From: Archaeoglobus sp. JdFR-27
Lineage (GTDB): Archaea; Halobacteriota; Archaeoglobi; Archaeoglobales; Archaeoglobaceae
NCBI GenBank assembly: GCA_002011235.1
Contig: MTMO01000034.1
Span: forward strand, 1 to 64,000
Length of the DNA: 64,000 nucleotides
Direction: 5' to 3'
Of the stretch, positions 1-10,143 are shown piece after piece. The notes beneath the pieces are model-generated. The model searched no databases, was not told the origin of the DNA, and was given only the letters and a program-made list of their open reading frames with translations. Both the position numbers and the translations under genes were made by a program. Position 1 is the first letter of the stretch; every line of letters begins with the position of its first letter.

Positions 1-674
1 TCATAGTACCTTTTTAAAACTTTTAGAATCTTTTCCCACTCGATACTACCGACACCCGGTGGAAGGTGCAGATCTCTTGACTTATTGTTATCATGGAGGT
101 GAACATGCTTCAGCCTACCATGAAATTTTCTGATGAAATCCTCTGGTTTCCTCCCGTGGATGCTTGTATGACCTATATCAAGATGCAAATAGAGATCAGG
201 CACAGCCATCAAAATCGAAGAGATGTTTTTAACTGTATCAAACCTTGTGTCCAAAGGTTCCAACATTAAGTTGATTCCGAATCCTTTCGCCTCCTTCACG
301 AGCTTTTTTAGTGTCTCAATCTGGAACTTTACACCCTCTTTGTCTGAGAACAAGCCCCCAGGCCAGTTTGCATGGATATTAACATATTCTACTCCAAGTT
401 CTGCGAAAATTTCAAAATATCTTTTCAACTCACTGACTGCAGCATCTCTAAATGCCTTAACGGGAGAGCCTATAGGCATATACCATGCAGTATGGCCTAT
501 AACACCGAGATCGTATTTTTCAAGAAGTTTTCTCGTTTTACTTATGTTAACTTTTTCGGGAGCGGCCATATCCTCTTCTAAAAAGAGATCCACGAAATCG
601 AAGCCATTCTTTCCTATCCACTCGATCTCTTTTAGTAAATTTTTCCTTGGGTGATTTGGGAAGCCAATTTCCAT
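1..674 (-). CDS. Sugar phosphate isomerase/epimerase (xylose-isomerase-like TIM barrel), 3' end outside window
   Basis: Minus-strand reading frame from ATG at 674: MEIGFPNHPRKNLLKEIEWIGKNGFDFVDLFLEED...LHLDIGHTSIHG...LKHVHLHDNN. Plus-strand ORFs here are antisense. Confidence 0.8.
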   Translation of the reverse strand, partial: MEIGFPNHPRKNLLKEIEWIGKNGFDFVDLFLEEDMAAPEKVNISKTRKLLEKYDLGVIGHTAWYMPIGSPVKAFRDAAVSELKRYFEIFAELGVEYVNIHANWPGGLFSDKEGVKFQIETLKKLVKEAKGFGINLMLEPLDTRFDTVKNISSILMAVPDLYLHLDIGHTSIHGRKPEDFIRKFHGRLKHVHLHDNNKSRDLHLPPGVGSIEWEKILKVLKRYY

Positions 675-860
675 GATAGCTGATGCGGGCTATCTGCTAT
701 AAATTTGTTGATTTGGTGGATGTTTTTTCTGATATTTTCATACCCATCTTTATTATGTCCTAAAACCCTCTTCCTAAAACCCTCTAGTTCCTTAGCCATT
801 TCTCAAAAACTTAAAAGTGTAGAGATTCAACGATTTATTTCACATGTAAATCATGATATT

Positions 861-2039
861 TTAAACTTGGAAGAGTTCTCTTGGAGTTATACTTAGGATT
901 TTATTCTTTTTCTCACCTATCAATAGCATGTCCTCCAATTTGACGACGCAGTTTTTGCTCATCATGTGCATTTCCAAAGTAACTACAACTCCGCTTGATA
1001 CTTTAGAGTGATCATAATTTGACAGTAATGGAGGTTCATTCAACTCTAAACCTATCCCATGCCCTACAAAATGAGCTTTCCTATTGCCCAATCTCAAAAA
1101 ATAATCCTCCACGTTGAGCCCTTTTGCTTTTTCTACAGCCATCTGGAATATTTCCCCATACTTCATCTCGATCTCAATGTTATCGACAAGATGGTTGGAT
1201 ATCTCCTTCAACGCATCAAATAGTCGTTGAGCTTTGTCGTTGGCCCCCAAAACATACATTCTTGTTTGATCTGCATGATATCCATTTACGAGGACAGGAA
1301 TGTCAACCAAAATCAGGTCTCCTCTCTCAATTCTTTTTCTCGAAGGCCCTGCAGGTACTGCGGAACTTAACCCAACTCCTGTGATCGTGTAAACAACTCC
1401 ACTTATTCTAAAAAGATTTGAACTGGATGCCAATGGACCACGACTCATAAAAAAGTCAGGTTGTCTAATAAAGAAAATTCCCTCATGCCCTGCCAACCTA
1501 TGTGCATGCTCAACACAAGCTGCAAGTTCAAGTTCGGTCATCCCCTCCTTTAAATTTGATAGAACAGCCTCGTGTCCGGCATCTATAACTTTACAAGCTT
1601 CTTTGATCATCTCAATTTCATATGCATCTTTCTGTTTTCTCTGTTCGAGTATAATGGGAGACAAATTTACGAACTCAGATTCTGAGAAAACTTTTTTAAA
1701 TTGTGAGAATCTGTTGGCTGGTAGCAAATCCAATTCAGTCCCTATTTTACCTTCTATTGGAAGTTCCACCTTAATTTGTTCTTTAATTTTCTCCAATCTC
1801 CCCTCCTCAATAATTTTATCTTTCTTAATAGCCACTTCGTCAATAACAAAATCAAATCCACTTCTGACAAATAGAAAATATTCATCAGGAAACACGACGA
1901 AATAAGATGGTTGAGCTGTGCCTGTGTAATACAATATGTCCCGTGAGTAGAATAATATAGCCCCAGTGAAACCATTCAATGCTATCTGTTCTTGCAGATG
2001 TCCTATTCTCGCTTCGCACAAATTTTTCTGATTAAACAC
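861..2039 (-). CDS. M24 family metallopeptidase (Xaa-Pro dipeptidase/aminopeptidase-like)
   Basis: Creatinase/prolidase-type C-terminal domain with DIPVLVNGYHADQTRMY, HFVGHGIGLELNEPP and VVTLEMH metal-site motifs. Confidence 0.88.
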   Translation of the reverse strand: MFNQKNLCEARIGHLQEQIALNGFTGAILFYSRDILYYTGTAQPSYFVVFPDEYFLFVRSGFDFVIDEVAIKKDKIIEEGRLEKIKEQIKVELPIEGKIGTELDLLPANRFSQFKKVFSESEFVNLSPIILEQRKQKDAYEIEMIKEACKVIDAGHEAVLSNLKEGMTELELAACVEHAHRLAGHEGIFFIRQPDFFMSRGPLASSSNLFRISGVVYTITGVGLSSAVPAGPSRKRIERGDLILVDIPVLVNGYHADQTRMYVLGANDKAQRLFDALKEISNHLVDNIEIEMKYGEIFQMAVEKAKGLNVEDYFLRLGNRKAHFVGHGIGLELNEPPLLSNYDHSKVSSGVVVTLEMHMMSKNCVVKLEDMLLIGEKKNKILSITPRELFQV

Positions 2040-2214
2040 CTCTTAAATTTGAATTTACAATTTAATAAAACCATCGGAATTAGATAAAACTCTCGAAAGT
2101 TTTAGATGAGTATTAAATCATAAAAGATTTGTTTGTGGTTAGATTGAATATTGAAAATTGAAATTGAAGCAATTGAAGCAAACTTTTATAAATTGTTAAG
2201 ATTATATAAAACCT

Positions 2215-2928
2215 ATGTCCATTTTTCAATCCATCTATGAAATATTAGATGACTCCAAAGCCGTTTACGGAGCTACAAGAATTGAACAAAATTTTATCTT
2301 CCCAAATGCCAGAAGTGCTCTCGTCTTTGGATTGCCAATACCAAGAGCAGTTCTTAAATCTACAAAACCTCTACACAATTACTGGAGAACTGCAAACCTT
2401 TTTTACAGACATCTCGATACCTTAGCAGTTAAAATTGCACTTATCTTGGAGGAGAAGGGTTTTGACTCTTTACCGATATTTGGTTGTTTCCCTTTTCAGA
2501 TAAAAGGGCTATACGAATACAACGGATTTGTAGATCTCATTGGACTTGCAGTCAAATGTGGACTTGGAAAACTCTCGAAAAGTTCAATGCTCATAAATCC
2601 AGAATATGGTACGAGATTAATTCTGGCAGGAATTCTTACAGAAGCTGAATTGGAGGAGATTAAAAGAGAAGCTGGGAATGGATGTCCAGAGGATTGTTTT
2701 GAATGTATTAAAGCATGTCCGGCTAAAGCTCTTGAACCATACAGCATTGATGTCGAAAAATGTATAAAGATGCAGTCATTCTCACCACTCTTTGTACATC
2801 TCCTAAAATCAGAAAATAGAAGACTCTCGCCCGATGAAATTGAAATTCTCCAGCACGTTACCGTTGTGGACGACCATAATTGGTATATGTGCATTGAATG
2901 TACAGCCAGATGTCCGATGAACTTCTAA
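2215..2928 (+). CDS. 4Fe-4S binding protein, epoxyqueuosine-reductase-like (QueG-related)
   Basis: CPEDCFECIKACPAKAL and C-terminal CIECTARCPMNF cluster motifs. Confidence 0.65.
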   Translation: MSIFQSIYEILDDSKAVYGATRIEQNFIFPNARSALVFGLPIPRAVLKSTKPLHNYWRTANLFYRHLDTLAVKIALILEEKGFDSLPIFGCFPFQIKGLYEYNGFVDLIGLAVKCGLGKLSKSSMLINPEYGTRLILAGILTEAELEEIKREAGNGCPEDCFECIKACPAKALEPYSIDVEKCIKMQSFSPLFVHLLKSENRRLSPDEIEILQHVTVVDDHNWYMCIECTARCPMNF

Positions 2929-3208
2929 AGACATTCTAAAGAAATTTTTTATCTCCTATAGAACTATTGTTGGTTGTGTGGAGGATTGACTCATTATCGA
3001 GAGGGTGCAATCTTTTTCAGAAATCAGAGAATATAACTTCACATCTGAGTAAGTTTGGGCTTGTAAAAAGATAGCTAAAAATAGACTTTTACTAAACTAA
3101 TGCCTAATGGCTGCAAACCGTACGAGGTCTAATAGCTGCTGGCAAGTATCGAGCACAGTAATTCAAAAAAGCAGTTGGAGAGAGATATCACTAATAATAC
3201 AAGCTCCT

Positions 3209-3934
3209 TCACTTTTTCGGTTTCTCACTTTTTCCGAAAGGACAGATAGCCATGCAGATACCACATATATGACCCTCGCAAATAGCGTAATAGTTCCTCT
3301 TTTTCCACTTATCACACCTAAAAACATCTATCAGCCTTTCCCTATCTAATCCGGGATACCATTTCTCTCCGATGATTGCTCCTGCCGGGCATGCGTCTAT
3401 ACATTTGGTACATTTACCACAATAGCTTTTTTTGATAGGTTTGGCAGCTTTAAGAGGTAGATCCGTTAGAACTGTCACCAACCTTATGCGCGGACCGTAT
3501 TTTCGCGTAATAAGAAGAGAGTTTTTCCCTATCCAACCTAATCCAGCTCTGGTTGCTGCTGTCTTATGTGGAAACTCCCCTCTGAGTGCAAAACCTGTCT
3601 TTTTAGATGCTGGAATTGCTAGAGCGTTGTATCCGCTCTTTTTAATCTTGTTCTCAATATTAGATGCGATTTTATCCAGCATCAGGTTTGTGTTTCTGTA
3701 TTCCTCACAGTATTCTTGAGTAGGGCTTAGATTATCAACTATACCATCAACAATCGAATTACTGAGTTTCACTGCTATGGAGATCGCATACTTCAGTTTC
3801 TGGAATTTTAATACGATATCTTCTAGATACGCAAATCCATAGATGTCTGCTCTTTTATTCAAAATTTTGATTATGGATTGCTGAAGATTTTTTGCCTTAA
3901 CAGGCATGTTATGGTTGTCGTGGTTGTTACGCAT
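3209..3934 (-). CDS. 4Fe-4S double-cluster protein, epoxyqueuosine-reductase-like
   Basis: GWIGKNSLLITRKYGPRIRLVTVLTDLPL...CGKCTKCIDACPAGAI...CGICMAICPFGK. Confidence 0.72.
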   Translation of the reverse strand: MRNNHDNHNMPVKAKNLQQSIIKILNKRADIYGFAYLEDIVLKFQKLKYAISIAVKLSNSIVDGIVDNLSPTQEYCEEYRNTNLMLDKIASNIENKIKKSGYNALAIPASKKTGFALRGEFPHKTAATRAGLGWIGKNSLLITRKYGPRIRLVTVLTDLPLKAAKPIKKSYCGKCTKCIDACPAGAIIGEKWYPGLDRERLIDVFRCDKWKKRNYYAICEGHICGICMAICPFGKSEKPKK

Positions 3935-4065
3935 GCTACCAGCTCATTTGTTAATATGGATATTCTGTTCCTTTACATGTTTTTCTGCGTATCCTTACAC
4001 TTCAGATACATCGATGTGTCTAAATTGTCTTATAAATACGCAAAAACATAAAACGAAAATTTTTT

Positions 4066-4093
4066 ATCGTTATGCATAGCAACACATAACGAT
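4066..4093. promoter_or_regulatory. Candidate ModE/tungstate-responsive operator palindrome upstream of tup operon
   Basis: ATCGTTATG-N10-CATAACGAT perfect 9-bp inverted repeat, about 30 bp downstream of a TTATAAATA box (4030-4038) and 4 bp before the ATG at 4098. Confidence 0.6.
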
Positions 4094-4097
4094 CTGC

Positions 4098-5108
4098 ATG
4101 GTGAGAGAGAGAAATCCATCCAAACCTGCATTTATTGCAATAGTGCTACTCCTGCTGGTTGTAGGCAATGTTATCTGGTACTACCAGAGCATACAGCATA
4201 GGGAGAGAGTGCTGACGATCTCCACAACCACGAGCCTTTACGACACCGGATTACTTGAAAATATCATAGCACCAACTTTTAAAAAAGAAACTGGAATAGA
4301 GTTGCGTTTTATACCTAAAGGCACGGGTGCAGCGATACAGGATGCGAAGAATGGAGTTGCTGATGCAATTATGGTGCATGCAAGAAGCAAGGAAGTAGCG
4401 TTCATGAAAGAGGGTTATGGGGTAAACAGAAAGGTGTTTGCCTACAACTTCTTCGCTATAGTCGGGCCAACAAACGATCCGGCAGGAATAAAGGGAATGA
4501 CACCAATCGATGCTCTGAAGAAGATAGTCGAAGAGGGGAGAAAGGGTAACGCTATCTGGGTTTCAAGAGACGATGGTTCGGGAACAAATACGAAGGAGAT
4601 AGCACTTTGGAAAAAGGCCGGTTTTGATTATGCCAAGATAAAGAATGAAGAATGGTTCAGAAATACCGGTTCGGGCATGGGGCAGACGTTGAACTATGCG
4701 AACAATGTTAAAGGCTACACCCTCACTGACATGGGCACCTATCTGAAATATAGAAAGGATAGCCTCATCGAACTTGAGATACTCGTCAATAAGGGTGAGG
4801 AGCTCATAAACATCTACAGCATAATTCTGGTCAATCCGGAAAAATATAAAAAGGACTTTGACGGAGCGATGAAGCTTGTCAAATGGCTTGTTTCTGAAAA
4901 AGGTCAGGAGATTATAGGAAACTACGGTAAGGAAGAATATGGAGCTCCTCTATTCTTCCCAATAGTAGGTATCCTAAAGAACGGCTCAGGAGATCTTCAC
5001 AACTGGATCGTGAAATATGGGTCCATCAAAGATGGAAACATGCTTACAGAGTGCCCGAAGAGATATCGTTATAAGGCAGACATCAGCTTTTTCGAAACTG
5101 GAGATTAG
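4098..5108 (+). CDS. tupA: Tungstate ABC transporter substrate-binding protein
   Basis: N-terminal membrane anchor, then STTTSLYDTGLLENIIAPTFKKETGIELRFIPKGTGAAIQDAKNGVADAIMVHA, TupA-like; followed by permease and ATPase genes. Confidence 0.88.
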   Translation: MVRERNPSKPAFIAIVLLLLVVGNVIWYYQSIQHRERVLTISTTTSLYDTGLLENIIAPTFKKETGIELRFIPKGTGAAIQDAKNGVADAIMVHARSKEVAFMKEGYGVNRKVFAYNFFAIVGPTNDPAGIKGMTPIDALKKIVEEGRKGNAIWVSRDDGSGTNTKEIALWKKAGFDYAKIKNEEWFRNTGSGMGQTLNYANNVKGYTLTDMGTYLKYRKDSLIELEILVNKGEELINIYSIILVNPEKYKKDFDGAMKLVKWLVSEKGQEIIGNYGKEEYGAPLFFPIVGILKNGSGDLHNWIVKYGSIKDGNMLTECPKRYRYKADISFFETGD

Positions 5109-5162
5109 ATGATGGATAGTAGTGGCAGATAGTTGAGGTTAAAGGGAAGGGAGGGTTAAGAC

Positions 5163-5876
5163 TTGGGTATGGAACTGATATTCAACGGAATCCGTGGGGC
5201 AATTGAACTCATACTGGGTGCAAACCCTGATGTTGCTGAGATTGCTGCCCGATCCGTTAGGGTTTCGGGAATGGCAACTCTGATTGCATCCACATGGAGT
5301 TTGCCCGCCGGACTTGCAATCGGTCTTTACAGCTTTAAGGGAAAAGGTTTGCTGAAAAGCCTCTTCAACAGTATGCTGGGAATCCCGACAGTCGTTCTTG
5401 GCCTAATCCTTTATCTTTTATTGGTACCCTCTGGCCCTCTTGGTTTTTTAGGACTGATCTATACAGAGATGGGGATAAGTTTCGGACAAGCCCTTCTGAT
5501 AACTCCCATCATCATCAGCTTCGTCACCACATCAATCGAATCGGTAGAGAAGGAGGTGAGGGAGTTAGCCAAAACCCTTGGTGCTGGAAGGTTTGATGCA
5601 TCGATTGCGGTGATGAGAGAAACTATGGCAGGGGTTGTGCTCTCAATTATAGCAGCCTTCAACAGAGCCGTTGCAGAGCTGGGTGTTGCCATAATGATCG
5701 GTGGCAACGTATTTGTGAGGGGTAGCGCTCTTAATACGAGGGTGCTCACAACTGCAATCCAGATGTACACATCAAGAGGTGATATAGAGATGGCCATAGC
5801 TCTTGGCATAATTCTGTTGCTTATCGTATTTGTGGTGAGTATGGTTCTTAACTTCCTTCAGAGTAGATTCGCATGA
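5163..5876 (+). CDS. tupB: Tungstate ABC transporter permease
   Basis: Polytopic membrane protein with EVRELAKTLGAGRFDASIAVMRET permease EAA-type loop; between tupA and ATPase. Alternative ATG at 5169. Confidence 0.85.
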   Translation: MGMELIFNGIRGAIELILGANPDVAEIAARSVRVSGMATLIASTWSLPAGLAIGLYSFKGKGLLKSLFNSMLGIPTVVLGLILYLLLVPSGPLGFLGLIYTEMGISFGQALLITPIIISFVTTSIESVEKEVRELAKTLGAGRFDASIAVMRETMAGVVLSIIAAFNRAVAELGVAIMIGGNVFVRGSALNTRVLTTAIQMYTSRGDIEMAIALGIILLLIVFVVSMVLNFLQSRFA

Positions 5877-6586
5877 TAGAACTCGAGGGTATAACAAAAA
5901 GGTTTGGAGAAGTCATAGCCCTTGATAGGGTTAGTCTCAAAATAGATGAAGCAAGGATCTTTGCGGTAATCGGGAATAGCGGTGCAGGCAAGACAACGCT
6001 TCTAAGGATAATCTCACTTTTAGAAAGACAGGATGAAGGCAGGTACCTCTACAAGGGAGAAGATGCGTGGAGTAAAGAGGAAGATCTGAAGAGGAGAATA
6101 ACCATGGTCTTCCAGAAGCCCGTCATGTTCAACACAACCGTGTACAACAACATAGCGTATGGATTAAAGTTGAGGGGATACACGAGAGAGGAAATCAAGA
6201 CGAAGGTTGCCGAGATGCTTGAGCTCGTGAGGCTTGAGGGCTATGAAAAAAAGAATGCAAAAAGGCTTTCTGGCGGGGAGCAGCAAAGAGTTGCGATAGC
6301 CAGGGCTCTCATAACGGAACCTGAGCTTCTCGTACTCGACGAGCCGACGGCAAACTTAGATGCTGCAAACGCATCTGTGGTGGAGAGATGCATAAAAGAG
6401 TTGGTAGGCGACGGCACTACAGTCATCATGGCCACCCACAACCTGTTTCAGGCAAAACGGTTATCGGACAGGGTCGCCTACCTTTTCAACGGCAGGTTAA
6501 TTGAAGTTGGTAAAACGGAAAGAGTTTTTGAAAAGCCTGAAAATGAGCTTACAGAGAAGTTCATAAATGGAGAATTGTACTTCTAG
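5873..6586 (+). CDS. tupC: Tungstate ABC transporter ATP-binding protein
   Basis: GNSGAGKTTLLR Walker A, LSGGEQQRVAIARAL signature, LLVLDEPTANLD Walker B; overlaps the permease stop. Confidence 0.88.
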   Translation: MIELEGITKRFGEVIALDRVSLKIDEARIFAVIGNSGAGKTTLLRIISLLERQDEGRYLYKGEDAWSKEEDLKRRITMVFQKPVMFNTTVYNNIAYGLKLRGYTREEIKTKVAEMLELVRLEGYEKKNAKRLSGGEQQRVAIARALITEPELLVLDEPTANLDAANASVVERCIKELVGDGTTVIMATHNLFQAKRLSDRVAYLFNGRLIEVGKTERVFEKPENELTEKFINGELYF

Positions 6587-6806
6587 ATTTTTGAGAAACT
6601 GGCCATCAAATTCGTTTTCTGTATGATTACATTCTTACAGGCCCTTACGTTCTTCAAAGAGTCTAATCCTTATGCACTTTTTAAGACGGTTTTTGAGATG
6701 GTATCCATTCGTATATTGGCTATTATTATCTTGTAACATATGATCTAGCAGAAAGTTTCTACTAATCTCATCTGTCCCTAGAAATCTAAACAAAACTAGC
6801 TAAAAG

Positions 6807-7931
6807 CTAAACCAGCTTCCCAAGCTCAGACATGAGTTTGTCAACATCTTCCTCGTTGTTGTATACATGTACAGAAACCCTCAATCCCCTTCCGCGTGCG
6901 GAAACAACGATATTTTTCTTATGCAGCTCCTGAACAATCGTTTCTGCGTTTTTAAGTCCTATCACAGTTATACCAGACCTATACTTTCTGTCAAGTGGTG
7001 ACACTATTTGCTGGCTTAGCTCCGAATCTAACTCTTCCAGCTTTTTAACTAAATAATCTCCCAATTCATATATTCTTCTTTCAACATTTTCCTTCCCAAT
7101 CTCATTTAACAAATCCAAAGCCCCACCCAAAGCGAAAATATTCGAAAAGTGCGGACATCCTAATTCGAACGCTGATGCTTCTTTTCTTAGATCCAATTTC
7201 CTGTTATCCACTAGGAAAGGATCTCTCACACTCTGCCAACCGGCAACCGGATAATCTACTTTTTCAAACCATTCTTTGTCCATGTAAAAAACACCAATCC
7301 CATAACCCGCCATCATCCATTTCAAGCCCGAGAAAACAAGAAAATCGATGTTTGCTTTTCTAACATCTATCGGCATAGCTCCTGCTGACTGGGTTGCGTT
7401 CACGACAAAAATTAAACCCCTATCTTTGCACAATTTCCCAAGTTCAACCAGATCCTGTTTAAATCCAGTTTTATATTGAACATGGCTGGTTACAAGGATC
7501 TTTGTGTTGGAGGTGATATTTTTCTCGATTTCATCTATCGAATAAACAGCATCCTCAGGTTTAACGAAACGGAGTTCGTAACCAAGATTCAGCCATGGTA
7601 GGGTTGTTGAGGGAAATTCATCATCCATCGTTACGACTTCTTTGCCAAACCGCTTCAGCATTCCAGCTATCAAGTTCATCCCGTGGGAGGTGTTCAATGT
7701 GAAAGCAATTTCACTTTTATCAGCGTTTATTAGTTCTACAACCTTCTTTCTAATCTTTTCACGTTTTTCAAGCCATTCATTCCAGGGTAAATCTCCTCTT
7801 GTGAGAATTTCATCGTAGAACGTTTTTGCTTCTCTAGCAGACAAAATAGAGACTGGAGAGGCTTCTGCTGCATTGAGGTAAACGAACTTTTTTGTTGCGG
7901 GAAAAAGATCCCTAATTTTATCCCAATCCAT
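6807..7931 (-). CDS. Aminotransferase class V (cysteine desulfurase / isopenicillin-N epimerase-like)
   Basis: PLP fold type I; VNATQSAGAMPIDVRKANIDFLVFSGLKWMMAGYGIG with PLP lysine. ORF extends to 7970 but MDWDK at 7931 is the likelier start. Confidence 0.85.
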   Translation of the reverse strand: MDWDKIRDLFPATKKFVYLNAAEASPVSILSAREAKTFYDEILTRGDLPWNEWLEKREKIRKKVVELINADKSEIAFTLNTSHGMNLIAGMLKRFGKEVVTMDDEFPSTTLPWLNLGYELRFVKPEDAVYSIDEIEKNITSNTKILVTSHVQYKTGFKQDLVELGKLCKDRGLIFVVNATQSAGAMPIDVRKANIDFLVFSGLKWMMAGYGIGVFYMDKEWFEKVDYPVAGWQSVRDPFLVDNRKLDLRKEASAFELGCPHFSNIFALGGALDLLNEIGKENVERRIYELGDYLVKKLEELDSELSQQIVSPLDRKYRSGITVIGLKNAETIVQELHKKNIVVSARGRGLRVSVHVYNNEEDVDKLMSELGKLV

Positions 7932-7953
7932 TATAACAATATATCGACCACAT

Positions 7954-8616
7954 TTATAAGTTCTTTTCAAGGTGAAGGTTCACACTATTTTCCCATTTTA
8001 ACGAGGCATTTTTAATCGCATTTCTAATCTTCTTCCGTAAAAAAGCTTCTTTAGTCAGAGCAACGTCATATCTGTATTTCGCCTTCCTATCTTCTTTTAT
8101 TTTTAAGGTGATTTCATATCCCACTTTTTCGAATGCTCTCAAACTTCTAGTGTTGTAATCTGCTATATCGCATCCAAAAATCATATCAGCCTTTTCTCTG
8201 AGAAAGCCAAATTCTGTGAGTAATCGAATCACCTCCGTTCCAATTCCTTGACCCCAATATTCTTTCTCTGCAATCGTCAAGTCAATTCGACGACAATCTG
8301 CATTGGGATACTTTTGGAGAATTCTCTCCAGATTCATTTTCTGGATCCAACATTCTCCAACCGGTTTACAATCTACCTCAATAATAAAACAAAAGGCATT
8401 CTTGCTTACTGAACGATATATTTTTTGGATTTGGCTTGGTGTATAATTACTAACATCGTCTCCTTCAGAGTAGTAAAGAACTTCTGGATCGCTATTCCAT
8501 TTAACTAAAATATTCCAGTCTTCTTCTCTTATGGGACGTAGTTTGATACTTCTGCCTTGTGAAGTTTTACCTTCCAATACGATATTGTGTTGTCTAATTT
8601 CAAACATGGTGACCAC
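7954..8616 (-). CDS. GNAT family N-acetyltransferase
   Basis: RPIREEDWNILVKWNSDPEV...EKEYWGQGIGTEVIRLLTEFGF acetyl-CoA binding motif. Confidence 0.82.
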   Translation of the reverse strand: MVTMFEIRQHNIVLEGKTSQGRSIKLRPIREEDWNILVKWNSDPEVLYYSEGDDVSNYTPSQIQKIYRSVSKNAFCFIIEVDCKPVGECWIQKMNLERILQKYPNADCRRIDLTIAEKEYWGQGIGTEVIRLLTEFGFLREKADMIFGCDIADYNTRSLRAFEKVGYEITLKIKEDRKAKYRYDVALTKEAFLRKKIRNAIKNASLKWENSVNLHLEKNL

Positions 8617-8794
8617 TTTTTCTTGGTTCAGTAGTAACCCTAATTGATCAACTGATCTAAAATGTAAATGTTAAAAAATCTACGTTAGTGACATCTCTCA
8701 AATTTTTTCGATGTTTTCTCCAGTCTTTGGTTTCCGGTATGCTTCCGTTGAGACACACTCATAGATTATTCAAATAAAATAAAAGTAAGCTACC

Positions 8795-9154
8795 TCAATC
8801 TGTTGGAAAGTCAAGCTCGTTCTCAGGAATTCCCTGAGCCTTCCCATGATCTATTGCTTCTCTCCATGTGCTCCTATCATTTCTATCAAGTTCAAATTGT
8901 TTATCATGGTAAACTACTATAATTTTGTCTTCTTTCCAGAAATGCGCATACCATCCAGGTTTGACATAAGGTTGCAGAGTATCAATTTCTTCTCTTGAAC
9001 ATCTCACCCCATACTCATGCCATCTTCCAATGTTTCCTTCGTAGTCAATTGGCATATTTTCTGTGATAGTTGCTTTGTAAACGGTAAGTTCGTTGATAAT
9101 CGTTGGATCGGTCAATCCCTCAGCAATTATACTACCTTTCCAATCTTTCTCCAT
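8795..9154 (-). CDS. Hypothetical protein
   Basis: 119-aa ORF with good amino-acid composition and no overlapping better ORF. Confidence 0.6.
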   Translation of the reverse strand: MEKDWKGSIIAEGLTDPTIINELTVYKATITENMPIDYEGNIGRWHEYGVRCSREEIDTLQPYVKPGWYAHFWKEDKIIVVYHDKQFELDRNDRSTWREAIDHGKAQGIPENELDFPTD

Positions 9155-9278
9155 ATTTTATCACCTGATTTTAGATACATAACATTAAGGTGCGAAACCA
9201 CGTATCTAACAACGTATTTCCCAAATATGGTTACTCCAGCTACTAGGACTTTTATCTTTTCAACTCCTATTTGAACTC

Positions 9279-9767
9279 TCAACCTTTTCTTTTATTCAAC
9301 TTCCGTCGCCTTGCAAAAAGACTTCCAATCATCAGACTTGTGATTACAGTTCCGATAATGGCAGAAATTATGAAGTTGGGCCAGGAAATCATTCCTTGGA
9401 GTAAACCATAGCGTATTATGAAGTACATAACAATCCAGTAGAGTGGACTGGTCATCAGTCCTGGAGAATACTCCTTGAAGATTGCTGTTCCAAGCACATG
9501 CCAGAAACCATTTGTAACAAATACCCAACTCATGGCTAAAGGAAAAATGACCCAATCACCACCGAAAGCCTCGTAGAGAATTATGCCGAAAACATTAATC
9601 GAGTGAAAAACCGTATTAAACCAAAAGAACATTCTTCCGTTGTATTCCGGCCAGAAATGTCTTTTCACCATGTTTACAAATCCGTCACTGATAGCTGTTT
9701 CATCAAGACAGTGAACTATATAGGATGCTTCCATTCCCCAGAACAAAATGTTTAATGGTATCACCAT
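9279..9767 (-). CDS. HXXEE-domain-like membrane protein
   Basis: Multi-TM protein with N-terminal HCLDE and WPEYNGR...FWHVLGTAIFKEYSPGLMTSPLYW. Confidence 0.55.
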   Translation of the reverse strand: MVIPLNILFWGMEASYIVHCLDETAISDGFVNMVKRHFWPEYNGRMFFWFNTVFHSINVFGIILYEAFGGDWVIFPLAMSWVFVTNGFWHVLGTAIFKEYSPGLMTSPLYWIVMYFIIRYGLLQGMISWPNFIISAIIGTVITSLMIGSLFARRRKLNKRKG

Positions 9768-10000
9768 TTTATCCCCACTATTTCCTTTCCATCAATATTC
9801 TTCTTTACATTATTTTTCCGTCATTTCGGTTCTTTAATTGCGAGTGCGTGAATTTATCTACATGTGAGAAGTTGAATGGTAGCTAAGTATTTAGATGAGT
9901 TCAATCTACTTAAATTACCTTACTTCCTTAAGTATAAGTTTTCCTATTTTAAAAAGTTCAAACTACAATGGATTTCTGCTCTAAGATATAATGTTGTGGT

Positions 10001-10067
10001 AAAATCACGATGACAAAATCACGATGACAAAATCACGATGACAAAATCACGATGACAAAATCACGAC
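10001..10067. repeat. 14-bp tandem repeat AAAATCACGATGAC, about 4.8 copies
   Basis: Four exact units (10001-10056) plus a partial unit AAAATCACGAC. Confidence 0.97.
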
Positions 10068-10143
10068 AAAATGCAAAACTAAAAAATCTTCTAAATCAGC
10101 ATTTCAACAAATATTTATTCAACACCTTATAAACAACCAAGCA

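Noticed and set aside
223-654. Plus-strand ORFs at the start of the window
   Set aside because: Antisense to a clear sugar phosphate isomerase/epimerase reading frame on the minus strand.
10001-10067. Possible short CRISPR array
   Set aside because: Units are 14 bp and directly abutting with no unique spacers; it is a simple tandem repeat.
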